Positions 8,906 to 18,812 are shown, numbered from the stretch's first letter. The stretch is DNA of 23,009 nt from Coptodactyla brooksi (GCA_033557675.1 JAWQRM010000409.1:1-23009), one strand, 5' to 3'. Numbers and translations: made by a program. The notes: generated from the letters alone by a model not told the origin.

Positions 8906-9013
8906 CAACATCGAGCGGTGTCTCCAGTAATTGCTGAGAGCTTCTATCTGACAATGGACTGGGCTGTGGTGTACTGCCCACCTCTACGATGCTCACTTGG
9001 AGTTGCGTTCTTC
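8906..9013 (-). CDS. Candidate host-gene internal exon, 108 nt
   Basis: On the minus strand the segment is bounded by an acceptor (GATGTTGACAG, AG at 9015-9014) and a strong donor (GTAAGTAGGC, GT at 8905-8904). Only one frame is open. It encodes 35 full codons including RTQLQVSIVEVG, STPQPSPLSDRSS and QQLLETPLDV, plus a split codon at each end. Both flanking introns have phase 1, so the exon is symmetric and could be skipped without a frameshift. GC content is clearly higher than in the surroundings. The upstream exon at 14644-14757 ends in the matching phase, giving Gly at the junction. The peptide is Ser/Pro/Gln-rich, likely disordered, and I do not recognise the protein. Confidence 0.62.
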
Positions 9014-10175
9014 CTGTCAACATCAACGACAAGATAAATGGTTATACAGATCGATAAAAGCAATTTGAACAACAAAAACTTGTGCCAGGAAACGAAACAA
9101 AAGAGCTAGTTTAAGGATAATCTAATATAGAGTCGGGCCTTTTTATGCCCCCTTGAGGCTGAATCACAATCTTGGAAAACCTTAACAATTTACAACCAAG
9201 CTCTTCCTGACAGCAAATCGATAGACTTTAATTTCAGGACCAGCAGTGTTAATGGGTTAAATGAGACGGCGGAACACATACACTGTACATGTATGAGTGC
9301 TAGAACTTTAATTTAGGCCCATTACTCGTAAGTTTGGTAATAAATATCTTGACTTCGGAAAATTAATTAGAAAAAGGAAAAGAAAGATATTTAATCAAAG
9401 TTATTAAGTTTATAAGTCTATTAGAAGTTAGTGCTTTTGCGCAACATTCATTGAAATAAACACACTTGACAAACTTTCATGATATCCGTATGCCGTGCAA
9501 ATTCCTTGACAGTACTGTAACTTACGGTTCGTGCCCTTAAAATTTATTTCCCGTCTAAACTCCAGGCCAATTGCAACAGGTCCTTTATCGATCTAACGTG
9601 TGCATGATTATGTATAATTACGAAGTACCTTGCTAAGAGCTTAATTTAAAATATCATGACATGATTTCATAATTGTTTGATTATTGTTTTTCAAGCACAG
9701 TGAAATGGACGTAATTAATAATGTTTTAAGTAAATCTTTCTGCCGAATATTCCCCATTAATGTGTTAATGCAAACGCGTTTGTTGTAAGGAATACGCAGT
9801 TGTTATTTTTTGAAACCTGTGAATGAAATATTAACTTCATCTCAATCCTTTATTAACATGAAATTGTAGGTTTCCTTTGATCCACCGTTTACAGCAGCAA
9901 ATTAATTGTATAACGAGATCGTTATCAATAATAAGGAAGAATCTTGAAATCAACTGCGTAAGACAGTACATGACAAACGATTTCCACAACAAAAGAAATA
10001 GATTTTTCAGAAAAGTGAATTCATATTTGTACGAAATCGAAATTCGGTTAGTAAAAGAGTATAAAGCAACTTTTGAGATAAGCCAAATATCAATTCTCTC
10101 CTAACCAATATGTTTCCTTTTTTTTCAAAACTTTATTTCATGTGTATTTCTTCCATGGGTTGTGAATATGCTAGC

Positions 10176-10227
10176 AAAAATGTTTTAAAGTCAAACATTG
10201 CAAGATGTTTGACTTTAAAACATTTTT
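10176..10227. repeat. Perfect 23-bp hairpin with 6-nt loop
   Basis: Left arm 10176-10198 (contains GTTTTAAAGTCAAACAT) and right arm 10205-10227 are exact reverse complements. The loop is TGCAAG. There are no mismatches over 23 bp. Perfect complementarity suggests a recent or conversion-maintained palindrome, a MITE core, or a small-RNA precursor. Confidence 0.8.
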
Positions 10228-10781
10228 TCTACAAGCCCCTTAATAACTTTTCGATGAAAAGTCAATTCTTAACCTTTCTTAATTTTGATTTGGAAATCGA
10301 TTAGTACTGTGTGAATGTCTAATGCAAAAAATGAACGATTTAAAAAATTTGTAGTAACATTACGTTTTTGGTGAGAATAATTGGGCATTACATAACAGAA
10401 CCAATTTTCATGAGTGACTTACAATTGTCAGGGTATATTTGTATTCAAGATTTTTTGTTGTTCCTTGAAGGTTATCTATTTGTACGGTTTGAACTAAAAA
10501 TGGCAAAGATATTGAACATCAGAATTAAAGCGTTCTGAATTGATTTGCCTAAATTAATTTTCAGTTTTATACTAATTGACAACTGAGTAAGAATTAAGTG
10601 TTTTTTTTTATAACTGTAGAGTAGAAGCTAGCAAAATAACAGTTAATAAGAGTAATAGCTGTGCATCATGTTTTGTTTTAGTAATAATAACAGTGTTCTT
10701 TATCTTTAAGTGTTCTTAAATATAATCCAAAAGATTTCTATTAACAAAAATTGATAAAATCTAGTATGTACGTATGTATTT

Positions 10782-11072
10782 TTAGTCTAAAAGAGGTAGA
10801 AGATTATTACAAATAATTATTACTTTGGAACAGAAGACCAATATTATCATTAAATCACCACTGTCGTTATCAGGAGTAACGAAAGAGCCTTTCATCGCTC
10901 CTGATGATGCTAACTTGGCTAGCGAAACTTGAGTCGAGCATTCTTTTTCACGTTTTGACGTGGTGGTGACCTCAACTTTATTACATATTTGTTTGTATGG
11001 ATATTTCATGTGTAAATCGATAAAACAATTGCATGCATAATACATAACATTCCACAAGCCAACCTTTTCCAA
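10782..11072 (-). other. Unassigned coding-like block
   Basis: A minus-strand frame contains KVEVTTTSKREKECSTQ, VSLAKLASSGAMKGSF and VTPDNDSGDL. The central 120 bp (about 10860-10985) has higher GC and balanced amino-acid use, unlike the surrounding AT-rich sequence. It may be a TE-derived peptide. I found no convincing splice sites at its edges and no family match. Confidence 0.25.
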
Positions 11073-11335
11073 ACGTGGTTGGAGTATACGCCATAAATCC
11101 TCGCATCAGAGTCAGAATTAGTTAGAAACATAGTAATCGTTTTTAGATAAGTTAATACTAGTGATTATTACTTCCACCGTAGCAAGTGACTATTGACATC
11201 GATTTACTCATTATTTTACCATTAGGATTTATAATCGTAAATATGAAGCAACATCTCCCTATAAGCAGACTATTTAATGGATATAACACAAGCGTAATCA
11301 CTTAATTATGTTATTTATATTCTAGAAATGAAAAT

Positions 11336-11690
11336 GTGCAAGCGTTTAAAAAATATAAAACACAATTCCAAAAAATAATCAGAAAAATAGTAAAGAAATC
11401 AACCTTAAATAGTAAAGCAAACATGCAAACGTGTCATGGATCACAAGCACCAAAATTTCCACAAAGACTCAAAAAGGATATACCAATTAGACCATTAATG
11501 AACTTTACAATGGCGCCAGTAAACAAAATATTTCGTAAAAAATCGAAAATACGCTTCGAACAAATTAGAAAACATCGACATCAACAACATCACAAAACTA
11601 GTATGATATGACATAACAAATATGTACACCAACATAATAATAGAAGAAATTATCAAAAATATACTTGGAAATAAATCATAAAAATATTAG
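11336..11690 (+). pseudogene. Reverse-transcriptase fragment, possibly Penelope-like
   Basis: The plus-strand frame reads APKFPQRLKKDIPIRPLMNF. It fits the RT entry pattern (PRxYGLPKIHK....RPI.....P.Y...) with the GLPKIHK part disturbed. A frame change then leads to NNITKLV-stop-YDITNMYTNI and EEIIKNILGN at about 11575-11670. The block (S)FD(V/I)TN(M/L)YTNIP is the RT motif A of Penelope-like and related elements; the catalytic Asp of YDITN is retained. No motif C was found. A second stretch repeating ATATTCACGA.AATCT.GAAAT occurs at about 11709 and 12007. The family assignment is tentative. Confidence 0.5.
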
Positions 11691-12202
11691 GCAAAAGCAT
11701 AAAACTAAATATTCACGAAAATCTAGAAATACGCAGAGAAACCCTAAAACTCCGGGAAGAAATATCAAAATCCTACAATAAAACAGCCATTCACCATACA
11801 CACAGCATGACAATTAAATAACGAGAATTTTAATTCAAACAAGAAGAAAGTTCAATGGTAGATACGAAGAATACGTAGGGTCATATATTAAAAACACTAT
11901 ATGATTCAAATTATGCAAAGCATGTTCACAAAAATTTCCACATTCCTGCAATAGGAAGGAAAATCTCCAAGTTATGAAGTTTCAGGGCAAAGGAAAAAGA
12001 ACTCAATATTCACGAGAATCTGGAAATATTCCAAGTAACACAAAAAATCCCGCAATAAACGTCAAATTAAATACAAATTCCCACACTACATAACGTGTTA
12101 TTTTATTATTTATTGATGAATAAAAGTTCTGCAATAAATAATAAAAGAACACGTTATAGAAAAGAGCATAATACGCCAAACACTAATCGCAATAAGAATC
12201 GT

Positions 12203-12272
12203 TTAAGCTGAAACTAGTCTACGAAAAGTGAAAAAGCTTAAGCTGAAACTAGTCTACCAAGAGTGAAAAACA
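12203..12272. repeat. Two-copy tandem duplication, 35-bp period
   Basis: TTAAGCTGAAACTAGTCTAC starts at 12203 and again at 12238. It is followed in both copies by similar GAAAAGTGAAAAA / CAAGAGTGAAAAA sequence. Only two units are present. Non-coding. Confidence 0.8.
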
Positions 12273-12544
12273 AAAACAGTGCTGGTTAACAAACCAACAG
12301 TCAATATCAAATTCATAAACCATTTTGGTCAATGTACACTATTTCTTTAAAGATATTAATTTTCCAGAAAACATACTGTTATTATTTTGACAGCTGCATC
12401 TTTGTTTCTTACAGATTAAGTTCATGGTATTCTACTTTTATAAAAAAATGTATTTGCACACATCTAATCCGAGTATTGATTTAACACATGGTTGAAATAA
12501 AATTCGCTGTTAAATAACATCATAAATGCCTTGCACTCTACAAA

Positions 12545-12720
12545 AGAAGGGAAACCTTTTCTTAGAGATAGATGACGGCTCCCTTACGTGTGCTCCAGCC
12601 TTCATGGAATATGTGAGTTAGCTAACACGCAAGGAGTGTGCCTCTTGGGAGATGCACAATGGGCCTGCAGAGATTTCTCATTGCTGCTGCACGTCTGCAC
12701 CCCAGAAAATCCAGATTCGA
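12545..12720. other. GC-richer block of unknown origin
   Basis: About 170 bp here are markedly less AT-rich than their neighbours (for example CACGTCTGCACCCCAG and GGGCCTGCAGAGATTTC). A 69-codon plus-strand frame covers it (LGDAQWACRDFSLLLHVC). There is no family match and no clean pair of splice sites on either strand. It may be a SINE body, a TE coding relic or an unrecognised exon. Confidence 0.25.
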
Positions 12721-12799
12721 CTATTTTTGAAATTCTAGCGTTTAATATCTTCCCAATTTGGAATCTATTAATAGAGTATTATACAGTTTTTGAATAAGA

Positions 12800-13499
12800 A
12801 ATAAATGCTATGTATGATTCTTCATGATCTGTAAAAAGTACTTCAACTTTTGTGTTACACAAAAGTAGAAGTGACACAAACATTGACTAGTGGTGGCGAA
12901 TATGAGTTTAAAAGTAGCAAAATGACAAGGAAAAGACCCAAGGAAACATCAAGAAACAAATACACCGAAGCTCCATAACAATACCCACCGAATAAGAAGG
13001 AAATACCAAGAAGAAAGAGACCAAATACTTGGAGATGAAGAAATTAGAAGTATGAATGAAAATTGATAGTATTCAGAGGTATAATTCACGGAACTAAACA
13101 TGGTGAAATTAGGATAGCAGAAACAAAGTGAAGTGGGAAAAAGAAGCCATGGAGAAAATACCAATACCAGAAAAACTGTGCAAAACAGAATGGTATATAT
13201 TAGCAAACGTAATGATGTTGAAATAACTGTACGGGAAGCAAAACAAAAGGGTGGAGTATATTTTGGAAATTGATTAAAATAAAATTCAAAAAATAACTAC
13301 TAATGTGAAGTAGTCATCTGAAGAAGATGGAGTTGAACAAACTCACCAGGAAAGTCATAGAGATTATATCGAATAGGATTTCTTTCCAATTTCTCTAAAT
13401 AGGATTGGAGGAATTGTAGAAGATAGAGGAGAAAAATTAGAATACATGGACCGGAAAACAGGGAATATGGAGATTTGGGGGAAACTGGTAACCGACTAA
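12800..13499. other. Purine-rich stretch, possible decayed LINE
   Basis: The plus strand is unusually rich in GAA/AGA triplets, and the minus strand therefore shows two long pyrimidine-coded frames (12949-13206, 13300-13572) with hydrophobic, Phe/Leu/Ser-rich translation. These are composition artefacts rather than genes. Plus-strand translations (EERDQILGDEEIRSMNE) have the charged look of LINE linkers but could not be aligned. Confidence 0.3.
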
Positions 13500-13820
13500 A
13501 TAAGCAACCACATAGTCCAATGTTCAAAATGGGAAGTAGGATATCGAGAAATAATAGAAGAAGAAGTACCAAGTTATCTGAATCTGTTCAAAATTAAACA
13601 TAAAATTGCGTCAAAGCAAATAAGGAATTTTTCTAAGCCAATATATAATCCAAGGATCTATCTAGCTTTCTTTAATTCTATGAAGACTAATAGAAATGAA
13701 AAAGCTTCATCAGAACAGTTTGCAACCAATAGAAGAAAGTTTATGAGATTTAAGTACAGAAGTCATCTTGATAACATAAAAGTACAGGTTAACCAGCTAG
13801 CGCTGATGAGCTTGCTATAA
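13500..13820 (+). other. Unassigned 106-codon open frame
   Basis: A plus-strand frame stays open from the codon after TAA (13497-13499) to TAA at 13818-13820, which is long for this base composition. Pieces include CSKWEVGYREIIEEEVPSY, IRNFSKPIYNPRIYLAFFNS and RRKFMRFKYRSHLDNIK. It has no Met near the start, so it would be an internal coding segment or TE relic. It is basic overall and shows no transmembrane segment or known motif. I do not recognise it. Confidence 0.3.
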
Positions 13821-14488
13821 CAAGTTATCCAGAAGAATGATCTAATATTGAATATAGACAAAACAGCTTAATATTGTTCATTTAAGAATATAATTGGTTC
13901 TTGACACCTAAGCGGTCTAAAATTTCGTTGTAAATGTTTAGATTCTGAAGATATGACTGATTTATTACATCATCATTAGTAGATTTCTGGGATAGAATCT
14001 GTAAGTGGTAGTGTAAACATTATTGCAAGAACAACATAATGTTTAGGTTGAAGTTTGAATTTAGATTCAAATGGCATTGCATATTACAAAGAAATTCTCC
14101 TTGAAAGAAGAAGTCTATCGATGCAACAAAGTTTATAATTCTTCTAGTTAAGAATTTAGCAAATACGCAATAAGATATCAACAGCGCATGCAAAGTATAA
14201 ATCTGAATCTGAATAAATATCCTTTTAGTAAAATTTATTTCTAGACACTTAATACTACAGTATTGGAGAGAAAGTTTACGTTAAATGCAAAATGTTTAGT
14301 CTTAAATTTAAGTTTTTATAGGGAATAAAGTGGTATAATGTGACATTCTATTCATCGAGAGCCTGAAAAGATATTTGACTCATTTTATTACTAAATTCAC
14401 ATTATTGTGGTGCTCTACAATTGAATCCGTACTATCTACGAACTGTACCTGTATTATGTTTGCAAGCATTCGTGACTGTGACTTTAAT

Positions 14489-14508
14489 AGTAAAGTAAAG
14501 TAAAGTAA
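14489..14508. repeat. AAGTA microsatellite
   Basis: About three to four units of AAGTA (TAAAGTAAAGTAAAGTAA), non-coding. Confidence 0.8.
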
Positions 14509-14643
14509 TATTCTTGAATTTAAAAATGCCCAAGTACAACATATAGAGTTAAACTTTTCTTTTTCTGGAAATTTACTATAATATTGTACGTGAGTATGTG
14601 TGATGAAACAGGAAAGTAAGCTATAAGTAAAATAGTTACATAC

Positions 14644-14757
14644 CAGTGTTTAGCAGTTTCTGCTGTTCATCCAATGCCATCGTGAGCGATTCTGGGAACG
14701 ACACACCCAAATGGGGCATTCCAAAGGCAATCCCAGGAATTAGTCTTCAAACTCCCA
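14644..14757 (-). CDS. Candidate first coding exon of a host gene
   Basis: On the minus strand an ATG at 14680-14678 has a strong context (ACGATGG, A at -3, G at +4). It opens MALDEQQKLLNT plus one base, ending at a donor GTATGT (GT at 14643-14642). An upstream in-frame ATG at 14719-14717 would add MPHLGVSFPESLT, and an in-frame TGA lies at 14749-14747. A possible acceptor (CATGTTTCAG, AG at 14759-14758) would start the exon at 14757 with a short 5'UTR; alternatively this is the first exon. The exon ends in phase 1, matching the exon at 8906-9013. EQQKLL fits the acidic dileucine sorting signal [DE]xxxL[LI], typical of cytosolic tails of membrane proteins. The protein is not identified. Confidence 0.55.
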
Positions 14758-15705
14758 CTGAAACATGCACGCAAATCAAGAAGTGCGATTTACCGCAAAG
14801 AGCGAAATACAAACGTACACGAATAGACATCTAAAGTAAGCAATCATCATTCCATTATCTCAATATCTATGCATCCCAGTACTCATTCCATTGTTCATAG
14901 CAACCACAAACATCGCCTAGAGGCTTAGACACGTGGAACAGCTCCCTATAATTCGCGATTACTCCCTTGATACCTAACCCTGAAGTTTCGCAACGAAGTT
15001 TACTTAAAAATGACTAACAATCCCTAGAAACAAGTGTTCAGTGGACACGCAACTCTGGTCATAATGCAATAATCGATAACGTTGTTATCTTGAATAACCA
15101 TCGGTTGAAAAGCGGAAGCATCTCCAATATGTGGAGGGCACGTGTTTGCTGCGGAATGACACATGACTAATGTACTGGAAAACGTAGTTTGATAAGGTCG
15201 CTTTAAAAACTATGTAATAAGCATTTTTCGAAACTTCCTCTTAATTTTTGTTTCCATTATAATTGAATGAAAATAAAAAAAATTTCTACGGTCACCTATG
15301 ATTGATTGTACAATAGAAATCCTGACTTTATAAGAAATATTATATTTTCTGATAAGGCTACGTTTTGTATGAATGCAGCAGTAAATCCACACAATTCTAA
15401 TTGGGGCAGATTTCATTGATGGCAATCTAGATGTCTGGAATTACTGCAAAATGAACTCTAGATGATGCGTAAAAAACAGAAACCGTAACCTACAGGAGCT
15501 CCGAAACACCAGACATACTATACATTATGAATGTAAACTGTTTCAGTGACAGGTTAGGCCACTCTCAGATTGTGAATAGCGAGCAGTTTGTGCATTTAAT
15601 CCAGATTTATTAATTATACGTAATGCAATTTTGTTTACATTTAATCTTGTTAATAAATTTGGGCTTTATCCTGATTTTCATAACTACTTGTTTTTCCCAT
15701 TCTTT
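14758..15705. other. No gene seen
   Basis: No convincing frame or repeat. If the host-gene exon is real, the promoter or an upstream intron would lie in or beyond this stretch, but no core-promoter pattern could be supported. Confidence 0.35.
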
Positions 15706-15799
15706 CGTTATTATTACTATTATTAGAAACCCTATTTACCACAAATGTTGTAGGGCGTAAGGTACTGATGTGCTTTGTAGAAACTACATTAATTGTATA

Positions 15800-16335
15800 C
15801 GAATCTTGGCCATCATTTCTTAATCCTTGCTAATATTTTTGCTTCTTTCCAAGTTTTTCTTCTTTTCTGTAAGATCTCCTCCAAAACTCCGTCGCATGTC
15901 TGTCTCGGTCTTCCTCTCTGCTTTCGTATCATCGTTTTTGTCTCCCATATTTTCTTCACTGGTCTTGAGTTTTCCATTCTTTGTAAATGCCCCCACCAAC
16001 TTAACTGCTTCCTTTCTATAATCTGTAGTGTTTTTAATTCTATTTCTCTTTGTATCTCCTTTAACCCTTCTTAGATATTTGATTTCGGTTGCCTGAATTT
16101 GACTTTGTTGTCGTTTGTTTATTAATCTTGTATTCATTGAGTAGTACAGCTTCATCGTTTTCTTTATTCTCTCTCTCTGACTTTCAATTCATTTCTTCCG
16201 TCATTTTCAATCCGAGCCCTCGAGTATTTAAAATGCTGTACTTGTTCTAGTTCTACTCCTTCAAGGTATATTTTTATTACTTCTTGTTCTTCTCCCAATA
16301 CCATTATTTTTGTTTTGTCTTCGTTAATTTCATAT
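15800..16335 (-). pseudogene. LINE RT C-terminal relic
   Basis: The minus-strand frame at the high end reads INEDKTKIMVLGEEQEV (about 16300-16330), VELEQVQHFKY and RARIENDGRNE. It then continues as NTRLINKRQQSQIQATEIKY and LRRVKGDTKRNRI. After a frameshift near 15985, WWGHLQRMENSRPVKKIWE, RGRPRQTCDGVLEEI and KTWKEAKILA follow, with the end at about 15800. This is the C-terminal domain order of insect non-LTR elements of the type carrying MKYLRRV..VT+.DRI+N, ..WFGH..RM.. and ..GRPR..W... The copy is 5'-truncated just after the RT catalytic region. AT-rich short-repeat sequence (TTATTATTACTATTATTAG, about 15709-15727) lies where a 3' tail would be. Confidence 0.8.
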
Positions 16336-16339
16336 TCAT

Positions 16340-17720
16340 TCATATTTCGATTTGAAATGACAAAGATGCAAAAAATACTATTCTTTAGCTACTCTAACCT
16401 AATTTTCTAGAATTGTTAGCAACGTATTTTGTTTTCAGTCCATTTACGATATTAAATGATTTTTAATTTATGGCAAATGCAGCTGAAACATGAATACTGC
16501 ATAGTAAATGGGCTTCCGGTTAATATTACAATTAACTTACAGGCTGAATAATTCCCTAAGAGAATTACTCCATCGCATAATTCATTTTATGGACACGGAA
16601 ATGTACAACCGCAAAATGAAATAGGCCAATAACTAGAGCTCGCGAAAATAACGAAATTGCTGTCCAACGAATATTTGTCCTCTATCAAAAACGAAACACG
16701 TTTTGCAAAAAAATATCTTCTTCGTGTTTGCTATTCGTTTTTGTCTTGCATATCAGCTTTCCCTGTTCAAAGGTTTTGAAAAGCGTACGTTTTTACGATA
16801 TTATAAAATTGATTAACACATTTAGGTAAAAATCTATTAATCTTATTGTAAGAAATTTATTGTTTTCTTCTCTGACTTTAAAACTTAATTTAAATCCGAG
16901 TTCTCTGACGTCAGTTTCATAAAATTTCACTTCGCAACCGCACACTTTTCATTTTATAAATTCACCAACTGCATCCAGAATAATGAAAAGTATTAAAATT
17001 CTACAGCGGCACTCTACGAAGACTTTGTCGACAATTATGCGTTTTTTCACTTCTCGTGTTCTACTTAGATTCGCCAGGAACTCACGAGAGGGAGATTATG
17101 TAAATACGAGTAACCTCTCTTTTTTTGGCTGAGGATATATTAAGCTATGGCGGCATCCCCTTTTATCTAAGTAAATTCTACAACTGGGGCTGGAACTGCG
17201 GTGTAAGCACAAATTGCCTGCTTTTCTGTGGACATTTCACCTATATATGTATTCCTTGACTTTTTATTGAAGCAGTAAGATTCAAGTACATGTCGAATTT
17301 CGGTGATTTCACAAAAAGTTTTAGACAATGGATTTAAATGCTAATCATAATGTTTTTCAATACTTTTGTATCAAATCGTTGAAGATCTAGAATGCTAAGC
17401 CAGGCCAATTGATGGGAGTGACAAAAGATACATTGTTTATCAGTGCATTTAAATACACTTAGAACTTAATACATTAAGTAATAAATATTTATGACTTTAA
17501 AGTAGAGGGCACTACGTTCGATTGTTTTGCTTTTGATTCGTGCTGTACAAAAGCAATATTTAGAGAATTTACTCCTATCAAGGCAGGATAAGATTGAAGA
17601 CATCTCTCAGTCTTTTCCGGGATTCCATTGTTGGAGAGTGATATAACCTACCGTCATCTTAACGCGTCAGCTGGGATAAAGCCTCAGGCTCGGCGATATT
17701 TACTTTACAGTCAGGTCAAA
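16340..17720. other. No gene seen
   Basis: AT-rich sequence without a long frame, a recognisable TE domain or a repeat. A somewhat higher-GC segment at about 17575-17720 lies just beside the possible small exon but has no open reading frame I can support. Confidence 0.4.
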
Positions 17721-17727
17721 AACTTAC

Positions 17728-17751
17728 CTGCTTACGTCGTTTGACCTTATT
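17728..17751 (-). other. Possible 24-nt microexon
   Basis: On the minus strand a long pyrimidine-rich tract (CTTCTTCGTTCTTTTATTTT) leads to ACAAG, then 24 nt, then the consensus donor CAG-GTAAGT (GT at 17727-17726). The 24 nt are divisible by three and would encode NKVKRRKQ in one frame. It lies upstream of the candidate start-codon exon, so in the same gene it would be in the 5'UTR or belong to an alternative transcript. It rests on splice-site shape alone. Confidence 0.3.
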
Positions 17752-17785
17752 CTTGTAAAAATAAAAGAACGAAGAAGAACAAAAC

Positions 17786-17821
17786 AAGGTCGACACACAA
17801 CAAGGTGGAACAGTCGACCTT
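17786..17821. repeat. 9-bp inverted repeat AAGGTCGAC / GTCGACCTT
   Basis: Exact 9-bp arms at 17786-17794 and 17813-17821 are separated by 18 bp. It is short and may be chance. It overlaps the region upstream of the possible microexon. Confidence 0.5.
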
Positions 17822-18420
17822 CTAATTATATTTCCATTGCCATTTTTGCGTATGCCATAAGGAAAATGTCAATTGCAAGTGTCGATAATTTCACCTTTCA
17901 AAATACGGATGGCGGTTTACAATTTTTAGCGGTGTAGGTAAAATTTACTGCTCGTAAACATCAGCTGCTAGAATAGTAAGTATAAATGTCATCCTATACA
18001 GCTGTTTGCAAACTGGACACAGTAAATGTCTTTGTAATAAACCGTCTACAAATATCCCATACCATAACAGACAAATCGATAGCAAATTTTCTCATTGTCT
18101 GGGTCATTCCATCATATATTATTGACATATTGAGGAATTGGACCAATCTATACCTATAATGTTTTAAAATTTATAGATACTTTCACAGCAAACTAAAAAT
18201 AGCCTAGGATTCATAGAACCCACGATCAAACATCCAGGAAATATACAATCGATTTCAATGATTATAACGCGATTTAATTTAAGACACCCGTTTAAAAAAA
18301 TTAGCAAAATCAGCACCCCACAAGTAGAACAGAAATAACTATGTCTATTATTGCAGTATTTTGTTACATAGAAATATTGTTGACGTAGGAACTTTTGTTA
18401 AAATGTGGTACATGTCTAAT
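17822..18420. other. No gene seen
   Basis: AT-rich non-coding sequence. No motif or repeat identified. Confidence 0.4.
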
Positions 18421-18421
18421 G

Positions 18422-18504
18422 TTTCTAGTTTATGATAAAAAGGTTTATCATAAACTAGAAATTTTTTTGTTAGATAACAAAAAATATTTTGTTATTTAAC
18501 AAAA
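18422..18504. repeat. Two adjacent hairpins
   Basis: The first hairpin has an 18-bp perfect stem, 18422-18439 with 18444-18461 (TTTCTAGTTTATGATAAA), and a 4-nt loop AAGG. The second follows immediately: 18465-18482 with 18487-18504 (TTTTGTTAGATAACAAAA), 17 of 18 paired, loop AATA. Each arm of the second is itself nearly palindromic. Such twin stems are typical of foldback or MITE debris, and could also be structured if transcribed. Confidence 0.8.
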
Positions 18505-18659
18505 AGAAGAAATGTTTCTCTAGGTGTATAGTTGTATTGGTCGTTTTACAACAACTTGTCCTTCCGGGGATGTTTAGATACAGCCCTGCTTGGTTTTCCT
18601 GCTTTTTTGGTTATTTATTAGTGCGACCCTCTATTCCCTTGATTTGTGCTTTTATGATG

Positions 18660-18812
18660 GATGATTGTAAAGGTGTCATAAACTATCGGATTGTAGTCTT
18701 GCTATCAACCATGCACACCAACGACAACGTTGTTGGAGTGAAAGAAAAACCAGGAATGATTAGTTATGCCAGTTATTAAAGTGCGGTCGAGATACCAGAT
18801 TTATTTGAAACA
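18660..18812 (+). pseudogene. Probable second piggyBac transposase remnant
   Basis: The plus-strand frame reads VVLLSTMHTNDNVVGVKEK, then KPGMISYASY-stop-SAVEIPD. This resembles the piggyBac segment ..VVLLSTMH.......KP.II.(D/Y)YN.TKG(G/A)VD..D. In it, VLLSTMH is a strong family signature and the last D would be the third catalytic Asp, here replaced by E (SAVEI). It is on the opposite strand to the piggyBac relic at 1416-2345 and has a different sequence, so it is a different copy or subfamily. Only about 50 residues are readable. Confidence 0.45.

Larger units (their letters stand above)
9014..14643 (-). other. Putative 5.6-kb intron of the unidentified host gene
   Basis: The interval lies between the two phase-compatible exons. 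It is AT-rich and contains a perfect hairpin (10176-10227), an RT fragment (11336-11690), a tandem duplication (12203-12272), a GC-richer block (12545-12720), an unassigned plus-strand open frame (13500-13820) and a short AAGTA microsatellite. In 9014-10170, 10230-10780 and 13821-14640 I see nothing else. A 75-codon frame at 9877-10104 has no recognisable motif. Confidence 0.45.

Noticed and set aside
12949..13572. Two minus-strand frames of 85-90 codons rich in Phe/Leu/Ser that look like membrane proteins
   Set aside because: They are the antisense of a GAA/AGA-rich plus strand. Composition alone explains the open frames; there are no conserved motifs or charged loops as in a real transporter.
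15793..16074. Plus-strand frames of 64-93 codons
   Set aside because: Antisense shadows of the LINE C-terminal relic, which has clear family motifs on the minus strand.
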